Shown: positions 50,400 through 64,000 of the stretch, one piece after another
How the letters are laid out: every line of letters starts with the position of its first letter
Numbering within the stretch: position 1 is the stretch's first letter
Assembly (NCBI RefSeq): GCF_963259705.1
Contig: NC_081841.1
Location: 88,487,063 to 88,551,062 of the forward strand
DNA: 64,000 nt
Source of the DNA: Myotis daubentonii
Lineage: Eukaryota; Chordata; Mammalia; Chiroptera; Vespertilionidae
Reading direction: 5' to 3'
Program-made: the position numbers and the translations under genes
The notes under the pieces: generated by a model
What the model was told of the DNA's origin: nothing
What the model saw: only the letters and a program-made list of their open reading frames with translations
Database searches by the model: none

Positions 50400-50580
50400 T
50401 CAAGTTTCACCATTTCTTACTTCTTTTCAGTCAGGTCAAGTTTCTAAACTTCCTAAGTCTCTGTTTTCTGGCTAATGAAAAGGAAATAGGATTCCACTGA
50501 GTCTCCCATCTACCTACGCCAGGGTTTCTGTGAGGATCAAATGAGATGAGGCATGGGAAAATGCTTCACAGACATTTGAA
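50400..50580 (+). repeat. MIR SINE remnant, sense
   Basis: CAGGTCAAGTTTCTAAACTT, then TTTCTGTGAGGATCAAATGA, then GAAAATGCTTCACAGAC. MIR order. Confidence 0.65.
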
Positions 50581-50639
50581 TCAAGTGTAAAATGTTTGCA
50601 CCTGGCCATAAAGCAAGTTGTGTTCCTGGGCTGAAGAAA

Positions 50640-50992
50640 CTGCAAGGAGGCTAGTCGCTAGGGAGAGGAAGCTGGGTGTTGCTATGTTGACGTCATTCCC
50701 CGGCATCCACAGAGACCATTTCTGGGCTGGGCTGAGCTGGGCTGTGGGCCGCATTTTGCACCATGGAGTCTAGGCAGCATTGGCTGCAATTTGGTGGGGT
50801 GTCGCTCTGGGGTGGTGGTGGAGCCTGTATTCCCACTTGGGGGAAGGTGAGAGTTGGTTTGTGGGTGCCAAGTTCGTGGTGCTGGCCAGTGTGCATCATG
50901 GCAGCTCTTGCATTGAGTGTCTGGCCCTTGGTGGTCAGTGCACGTCATAGCTACCGGTCAGACAGTCAGAGGGACACTTAGCCCTATATAGA
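50640..50992 (-). mobile_element. Partial Helitron, 3' end lost
   Basis: The plus-strand right part, CTTGGTGGTCAGTGCACGTC, then GTCAGAGGGACACTTAGCCC and TATATAGA, is a HeliBat 5' region read in complement. No CTAG-hairpin end is found on the left, so that end is truncated or decayed. Adjacent (TAGATA)n follows. Confidence 0.6.
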
Positions 50993-51062
50993 TAGATATA
51001 GATATAGATATAGATAGATATAGATATAGATATAGATATAGATATGTAGATATAGATAGATT
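50986..51062. repeat. (TAGATA)n/(GATATA)n microsatellite
   Basis: Tandem GATA/GATATA units directly continue the TATATAGA end of the Helitron. Confidence 0.92.
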
Positions 51063-51724
51063 TAATTATAACAAATTTTATAATGTTCTTCTAACTCATA
51101 GCCACTATATGGATAATTATACAGAGAGTCATTTAATGTCTCCACATGTTTTATTTCTCATGGTCAGAACTGGAGGTATGGCAGTAGGTTATGGTATTGT
51201 TGAAGATTTTTATTGAAAGTCACAATGGTCCAAATAACTTTTAAAAAGTCCATTAAAAAGAAAAGAAAAAAGGATTAGACTTGCTAATAACTAATCCTGA
51301 GCTTCCAAGTGGAGACAATAACTTAAATACAACTATTTTTATATAATTAACTGATATTCCATGTTAGTCATTGTATGATTTATTTTTCAAAGTCAATTTT
51401 GTTTGGGGCACCGCTCATTGTTATCTTACTTTGTTCTCAAGAGGGCAATAATAATAGAGTCCAAAAGGAAAACAAGGGCCCCAGCTGCCTTTCCCCTCCA
51501 GAAAATCTCCCTCTACCAGGGAAAGTACAAATAAAGGCGAACCGAAGGGACAATTATGGGAGCCTCAAATGAGCCTCACAGTCAGAATCATTTTAGAAGC
51601 TTGTTAAACATTCAGATTACCATCCCACTTGCAAAGGCTCCCAAGTCAGGATCTGTGAGGTGAAACCTGGAAAGCATAATCAGATATTTTCACCTGCTAA
51701 AGTTTAAAAATCACAGAGTCTAAC

Positions 51725-51880
51725 TTCAGAAAAACTGATCCTCAGTTTCCTTATCTGTAAATTGGTGGTCATTATATTCATGTCATAAGATCTCTGTGAA
51801 GATTACATTAGAGGAAACATGTGAAGCATGCAATGATCAGTACTATTTTGATCATTGTTATTGACTCTGAGTTCATGGTT
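51725..51880 (+). repeat. MIR SINE remnant, sense
   Basis: ATCCTCAGTTTCCTTATCTG, then CTCTGTGAAGATTACATTAG, then GTGAAGCATGCAATGATCAG. 51,590-51,715 just before it may be a MER5-type remnant. Confidence 0.65.
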
Positions 51881-52128
51881 TCCTGGGCTGGTTTAATGGA
51901 AAAACCAAGGGTGTGAGAATAGTTTCAAAAAGCAAGTCAAGTAATCATGAAATTTAGACATAGTACAGATTTAAATGAAGCCAGAAAGAACTTGGCAGCA
52001 TAAAGAAAAAATGTGTTGGAGAGTCTGAGAGTCTCAATGAGGTCAAAGAAAAATGTGTAGTAAGCCTACATGGAGAGTTGGCAGGGCGGAGAGTGGAAAA
52101 GAAAGTGTGCTCCCCTTCCTCAAATTTT

Positions 52129-52130
<2 letters not shown>

Positions 52131-52168
<38 letters not shown>
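52131..52168. repeat. (GT)n microsatellite
   Basis: About 19 GT units. Confidence 0.97.
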
Positions 52169-52169
<1 letters not shown>

Positions 52170-52171
<2 letters not shown>

Positions 52172-53458
52172 GGTTGGTAATGTGATATGTACTATCAAAA
52201 GTACATGAGATCAACTACAAAAGTTGTGAAACATATGACCTGGGACAATTTGATACGGGACAATTTAAAACCCTCAAGACAAAATCAGAAACTTGTTTCT
52301 ACTGCATCCAAAGAATCTTTTCTTCTCTCCTAAATAGCTCTGTCATTCTTTATGAGAATAAGAGGCTAGAGAACAGAAGTAGGAGAATAAAGTTGCCAAA
52401 GAACAGGGACTTAAAATTTAAGATTTCATTGTTCTAGTGGTTCCTGGTTATGAGAAGAACAAGGGTACGGTGACAAAGTTAAGTAACCAATGTAAAACTG
52501 AAGGTTTATGGGGTTGAAGTCAAGTGCCTGTGATATAGCAGTTTGTCTTTTGAGTTTCCAACATAGCTGGGAGGATGGCAGGATTGGGGGATGGAGAGGA
52601 AATTTGTACTGTAGAGGCAATAAAATGATCCGGGAAATGTCGATAATGTATAGCAGGCTGGCAGATGAAAAAAAAAAAAAAGTGTAGAGGGGCTGAGGTC
52701 ATGGTGAAAATGTACAGTTCATTTACATAAGTTTAAAAGAATAATGGTATATAAGTGGGCCATATTGTGAAGCTGGAGTTACGCTTCCCAGCCCCACCCA
52801 GTTCCCAGGAACATGAGAGAATAAGCAGTGCAGGCTCAGGCAGCTTCAAAGAAAGCAAAGTTCCTTGGAGGAGCACCAGAGTCTCTGAAGCCAGAAGGCT
52901 CTGTCTGCGAAAAGGTTGAGAAGGCTGGGAAAGCTGTTCCCGCGGTGGGGCAGGCCCGGATTCCCGAGGGCTTCTCCTGCTCTCAAAGAGGGACTCACTC
53001 TCAAATGAGGACTTGGGGCTTTATGTTCTGTGCACATCACCTTGACATTCTTACTAATTTTATCTTTGAATTTGTGTTTTGTAAGTGAAATCTTATTGAG
53101 GTGATGGAGAATGCATGGGACTGAGAACCTTGCTTTTTGCTTCCCCCGTTGTCCTGCCTTCCCACTGTTTCCCTGGACAAGACATTGGCCACCTCTGCCT
53201 CACACCCCCACCCCACTGCCAGCAACTGTTGCTGCCCCCAGCAGGGCACTAGGCAAAGGCTTGGGGTCCAGGGGGCAGTGAAGAGCCAGGAATGCAAATC
53301 CCACACTGGAATTTGCAGGGCAGACTGGGCTTCTGTGAGGGAATGTACTTGCCTTTTCCCTGAAGGAGCATGACATTAAATAAGTCTTTAAAAACCACTG
53401 TGGCTGGTTTAAAAAAAGACCAGAAAAGAAAGAAAATAGCACACGCGCGTGCATGCAT

Positions 53459-53459
<1 letters not shown>
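52170..53459. other. No gene seen; unassigned, GC-richer at 52,780-53,340
   Basis: Several short frames on both strands overlap at 52,828-53,373. None has a recognisable domain, and none is flanked by convincing exon signals. Confidence 0.3.

Positions 53460-53460
<1 letters not shown>

Positions 53461-53496
<36 letters not shown>
53461..53496. repeat. (CA)n microsatellite
   Basis: About 18 CA units, preceded by ACACGCGCGTGCATGCATAC. Confidence 0.97.
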
Positions 53497-53498
<2 letters not shown>

Positions 53499-53499
53499 G

Positions 53500-54114
53500 C
53501 ATTTTACACAAGAGGACCCGCATTTACATTTTGCTGTGCTGGGCCCTACCAATTGTGCAGCTGGCCTTGACTGGAGGTTTCCAAACATAACAGGGAAAGG
53601 ATTGTAGGAGGAGAGGTAAGGTGTGCAAAGCGATTAGAGAGAGAGGACACCAGTGAGACTTTAGGGGAGGATGGATAGATCATCTGAGATAACAGGGGCC
53701 AATGGGCTTTGCATTTGGGGCAGTGGCCAAGGATAAGGCTGTGAGAGACGTGAAATTACTGTCAAAGATCCAAATGGATTCCGGCAAGAGTTTTAGTGTG
53801 AGTGCACTGGACTCCAAAGCTTAACTTTATTGCGGATGGCCTCTGCTCAGCGTACCAACAGAAAGCGAGAGGTTTTTATAAGCTGGTTCAATAAATCCTT
53901 TCCAAGGAGCTATTTAGTCAGAGAAACTTCACTTTAATTTGGAAACAGCTCTTCTTGTTGAAAACAGAGGTACATTCGTGGTATGTGTGGGCCAGTAGAG
54001 GCCAAGGGTGAGTCCGTGGGGATAGAATTTGGGTCTCAGAGTTGGACGCAGCCAAAACCTATCGAGCTTACAAAGGAAAAAGAAAAGGCTTTTGAGTCCT
54101 GACTTTTCAGCTAC
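53500..54114. other. No gene seen; unassigned
   Basis: No recognised coding or repeat. Confidence 0.35.
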
Positions 54115-54235
54115 CAGCTTACCATAATTAAAGACCTAAATTTCTTTGAGATTTACCTGTAAATGGGGATGATGGTAATTCCTGCTTTCTGACTGACCGG
54201 GGTTGTCAAAGTGTCAAAGTATACAATAAACATGA
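54115..54235 (+). repeat. MIR SINE remnant, sense
   Basis: CTGTAAATGGGGATGATGGT core with a GACCGGGGTTGTCAAAGTG block after it. Short. Confidence 0.6.
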
Positions 54236-55972
54236 AATTGCCTCCAAATAGCTAACTAAATATTAGTTGGTCCTTTCATTCTATATCTGTTTTCTTTGAA
54301 GGATTAGAGGATGCTTCAAATTACTCTGTGATGGCATTTAGGAGAAAAACACGGGAGGCCTGCTTTATAACTGCCAGCCCCACTTCTCTTGAAGGTTAAA
54401 ACTTAGGATGAAATAATGAAAAATGTAAACACAAAGGAAACAATTCCAAAGCAGAAGAAAGCTAAGTATATATATGCACATATCAGGTGTGAATGGGTGA
54501 GTGTCTTAGAAGATAGATGTTAGGATAAGCAGAATGTGGCAGAGAAAGAGGTCATATCTTTGTGAATGTTAGAATGTTTTTCACTCCATATCACTTACCT
54601 ACAACTAAGTAGTCTGACTCTTTTTTATGTCAATGCCTGTTTCTCTTTTAACATGTATTATGGAAGCATCTAAAATGTAAGTGGGCTTCACCCTACATTT
54701 ACTAGTGAATACCCACAAAAGAGCATCTGTGCACAGTGTGAAAAAAATTACATTAATCTAAAGAGATTAATGAAGCATTTCATTAAATTACAATGTCAGT
54801 GTTTTAGAAAAGGAGGTATTGACAATCCAGAAGCTGAAATTTGAGTAAAATACTTTAGTCTCTCTATAATTAATCAAAACCCCATATTATTTCAAACCAA
54901 TGTTTTTGAAGCGCTTTTTCTCAAACATGTAGTTACATTTTTAAAGTAGATATCCATCTCTTCAATTCTGTGATATTTTGGAGACAGAATTCAAAATCGT
55001 ATTGTTTTCATGTCCCTTGCCCCTAAGAAAATAGTAGCTAGAGTAGGATATAAATATTCAGTGCCCATACTAGCTCAACTCTCTTAAGTGGGGGTGCTGG
55101 CATCTCTTCTTTGACAACATCGCCACCTAGGGGAAATTGCAAGTCAAAGCAACATCTGCAATGCACCACACATGTTGCATAATACCTAAGGATATATTTA
55201 AGAAGAAAAACATGTAAAATGCTCGCATATTTCAGCAAATGAGGTGGACCACCTAGAAAGCACACACTAACTAGTGGCCTAGAATGTGTGTTTGTGCATA
55301 ATTTTATTTTTATTTCTACGTATCATTAGAAATGTATATAGGCATTAAGGCTTGACTTCTAACTTTTTTTCCTCCATGTCTAGAAATATTTTTACAAAAT
55401 ACAAATCCTGATATTTTATTACAGGAATAAAAATTACATTACATTTTTAGCAAATTATTTAATTCAAATATAATCAGTTACTTTAATTAGTACCCTAAAC
55501 ATATTTGAGAGCTTAACATGTAAAGGGATTTCCACTTAAGTCTTAGAAATAAGTAGAAAAATATTTCTGCTAAAACTCACTGACTTATCTCTGAGAATTT
55601 CTGGCCATGTCTTCACATCAGAGCAAGAGTCAGAGATAATTTATTTGGTTTATTCAGGTAAAAATGGCTATTTTTCTTTGCTTTAATTTCTAATATATTT
55701 GATAAATGCCTTAAAGAATCACTTCATTTTCTGAAAACATATTTAACATGAAATAATATTCATGTAGTAACTTTTACATACTATGTTAAAAATGTAGGAA
55801 CTTGAAAGAAAACAACAAATCTTTTAGGTAGATTTAAATGAATGATTGAGCAGCTGGAAAAAAATTATATTGTTCATTAAAAAGTTACTAACTTCAAAAG
55901 CTTAGTCTTAATAAGTTCCAAAAATGTATGTAAAATTAAATCACATGGCTTGAAGATAAAAATAAAATTTAG
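54236..55972. other. No gene seen; AT-rich flank of the L1 5' fragment
   Basis: AT-rich, no recognised coding. It could hide decayed 3' flank of the retrocopy locus, but nothing supports that. Confidence 0.35.
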
Positions 55973-57237
55973 GAGAGAAACCAGGATGGGGGCATAGGTA
56001 AACACCGGAAATTGCTGCCTCCAACAACTTCAAAAATACAATGAAAAGACAAAACGGACATCATCCAGAACCACAGGAAGGCTGGCTGAGTGGAAATTCT
56101 ACAACTAGAAGGAAAAAGAAAAGCACACTGAGACTCAGAGGAGCTGTGGAAGTAAAGTGCAGAGGTACGGAGGCTCGAGCGTGTGGAAAGGGGCTGGCAC
56201 CTGAGGACTCGGCTGTCTTTTTGAATCAGGAGGGAGATACAAGCTCCCGACTGCTCTGAACTCCAGTTCCTGGAAGTCTCTGGGGACCCAGGACTCATAT
56301 GGGGAGAAACTGGACTGTCTGGCAGTGGGTAGAACTCGGAAGTTGAGGCTGGCTTTCCCTCAGAGGGGACACTGAGACTAGGGGCCCCTTAGGGCAGGAC
56401 TGAGGATCAGCCATAGCTGCTTGCTCCGCCCTGTTGATTCCCTGAGACCCTGCCCCACCCAGGCTGAGGCAGAGGCTTTTGCATATGAATGCCCTGTGGC
56501 CCTTTGCCATTGGAAAATTACCTAACAAACTGCAACTGTGTCAGAGAAACCCAGAACATCCAAAAGATGGCCCAAGGCCCCACAGTAGCTTGCATTGCTT
56601 CATAGCTGGGCTCCTGCTGGGTAGCCTCAGGCAGAGGCTAAATTAACATCTACCTCCTTAGGGATCCAAGAGCCAGTGTACCCAGTGATCAGAGTGGCAC
56701 CATCCAGATTACAACTCCTCAGATCCATAAGGGACACACTCAGGGGGAAGACTCAGTGAGCACCAAAGCCCCACTGAGGCAAGTCTTGCCCCAGAAGGGT
56801 GTCTCCAGCACATTTCTCCCACTGCAGACACAGCTGATTCTCACAGCCAATTGGCCTGGAGGCCAATTCCTCCCAGTGATACCTACAACAATCAAGGCTT
56901 AACTACAACAAGACTGTACACAAAGCCCACAAGGGGGTGCACCAAAAGTGTCCACCTCAGGTAATTGGGGAGGCTGAGCCACTGGGCTCTAATGGACACC
57001 TAGCACAGAAAGCCACTCTATCAACACAGGGAAGCATAAAAAATACAGAGACAAAGAAACAGGTCACAAGTGACAGAAATGGAGGAAAGCAAACTACTGG
57101 ATATAGAGTTCAAAACCACACTTGTAAGGTTTTTCAGGAATTTTCTAGAAACCGCCGATAAATTTAGTGAGACCCTCAATAAGTCTAGTGAAACCGCCGA
57201 TAAATTTAGTGAGACCCTCAAGAAATCTAGTGAGACC
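55973..57237 (+). mobile_element. Bat L1 5'UTR and start of ORF1, truncated at 3'
   Basis: The stretch follows a bat L1 5'UTR from AGGAGAGAAACCAGGATGGG through TGCTGCCTCCAACAACTTCA and CCAGAACCACAGGAAGGCTG to the ORF1 start at 57,079 (ATGGAGGAAAGC). The ORF1 start is still open for 53 codons and includes a 14-residue two-heptad duplication (57,148-57,189 and 57,190-57,231). L1 homology stops abruptly at about 57,237, so the rest of the element, including ORF2 and poly(A), is absent to the right. L1 ORF1 encodes the coiled-coil RNA-binding protein of the retrotransposition particle; this fragment is dead. Confidence 0.82.
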
Positions 57238-57749
57238 TGATTTAGGTTTCCTTTCTAATTTAGGGAGCCTGTTTTGAATGGGGGGTGGGGGTGGGGCTCT
57301 CTCCTCTCTACTGACTGGAAAGGACCAAGTGTCATGTTTGTGTTCCAGCCTGCTAGAAAACTGAAATGATACCATGCTTGGAAAATTTCTAATATACCAA
57401 GAGAACATAAAGCTATTAGTCCTTTCACAATTTCTCCTCCTTCCCCAGAGAAAAATGATACAAAGAGCAATAAATGAAGTTAAAGGTAAGCACTGAAGGA
57501 GGAGGAGATTGCTCTATCTTTATCAGTGGAAGGGGGAAGGGAGTTGCTTGATTTTAATCCAAAGGGTGACATTGCCCCAGGAAGATCAGGAGAGGCAATT
57601 AGTTCAATATTATTTACTTACTACTTTTTAAAGGCTAAGGTGTTAATTAACCTGGTGATTTCAGGGTCAGACACTATACAAATATAAACAAATTAAATCA
57701 CCTAGACTGGAGAACAGGGAAGGCTGACCAAGGAGGCCCAAAGGAAGCC
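57238..57749 (-). other. Probable TAF1-derived 3'UTR stretch
   Basis: Directly downstream of the TAF1-type stop (minus strand) and collinear with it, so most likely TAF1 3' untranslated sequence. I cannot verify it against a parent gene. No AATAAA signal in the sense strand and no poly(T) on the plus strand marks the end of a cDNA. It abuts the broken L1 ORF1. Confidence 0.5.

Positions 57750-64000
<6,251 letters not shown>

Noticed and set aside
53200..53570. Cys-Val or His-Thr repeat proteins
   Set aside because: Translation of a (CA)n microsatellite.
57021..57221. Minus-strand frame with repeated SLNLSAVS motif
   Set aside because: Antisense translation of the L1 ORF1 heptad duplication.

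Overview
This window is nuclear DNA from a bat, most likely a vespertilionid. The evidence is the repeat set: many rolling-circle Helitrons of the HeliBat type (3' end with the GTGCACAAATTTGTGCAC-type hairpin followed by CTAG, 5' end TCCTATATAATAAAAG, inserted between A and T), tRNA-derived VES SINEs ending in CT-rich and ATCAATAAA tails, non-autonomous hAT elements with 8-bp target duplications, mariner-type MITEs, and bat-type LINE-1 5' and 3' ends. Old mammalian repeats (MIR, L2, MER5A, Tigger, MaLR LTR) fill the background. No cellular multi-exon gene is recognisable.

About 1-55,970 is an AT-rich, gene-poor repeat landscape. It holds an antisense L1 ORF2 fragment at the left edge, about ten Helitrons or Helitron parts, about nine VES SINEs, five hAT-type elements other than MER5A, several nested insertions, a 5'-inverted L1 (29.4-30.3 kb), probable ERV-derived remnants (25.99-28.5, 39.7-40.05 and 44.6-45.1 kb), and a striking AT-rich perfect palindrome plus hairpin (41.07-41.19 kb). 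The remaining intervals look like decayed unique or ancient repeat sequence.

The important part is 57,750-63,874 on the minus strand. It is an intronless retrocopy made of two unrelated mRNAs. The 5' end and first 109 codons of SNW1 (SKIP, a spliceosome and transcription co-factor) are joined in frame, through 28 codons that appear to be TAF1 5' leader, to the coding sequence of TAF1 (largest TFIID subunit). The SNW1-type ATG has a good initiation context and opens a 1,504-codon reading frame covering the SNW1 N-terminus, the TAF1 TBP-binding N-terminus, the central TAF7-binding/HAT region and the zinc knuckle. A 1-base deletion then stops the frame just before the first bromodomain. The rest of TAF1 (two bromodomains and acidic tail) is still readable to the original C-terminus but carries two further nonsense codons and loss of the bromodomain-1 acetyl-lysine asparagine. 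The simplest origin is template switching by LINE-1 reverse transcriptase from TAF1 mRNA to SNW1 mRNA.

The retrocopy's 3' side runs into a sense L1 5'UTR/ORF1 fragment (55,973-57,237) without a visible poly(A) tract. Its 5' side is a CpG-rich stretch that runs off the window. Whether the chimera is transcribed cannot be decided from sequence alone.
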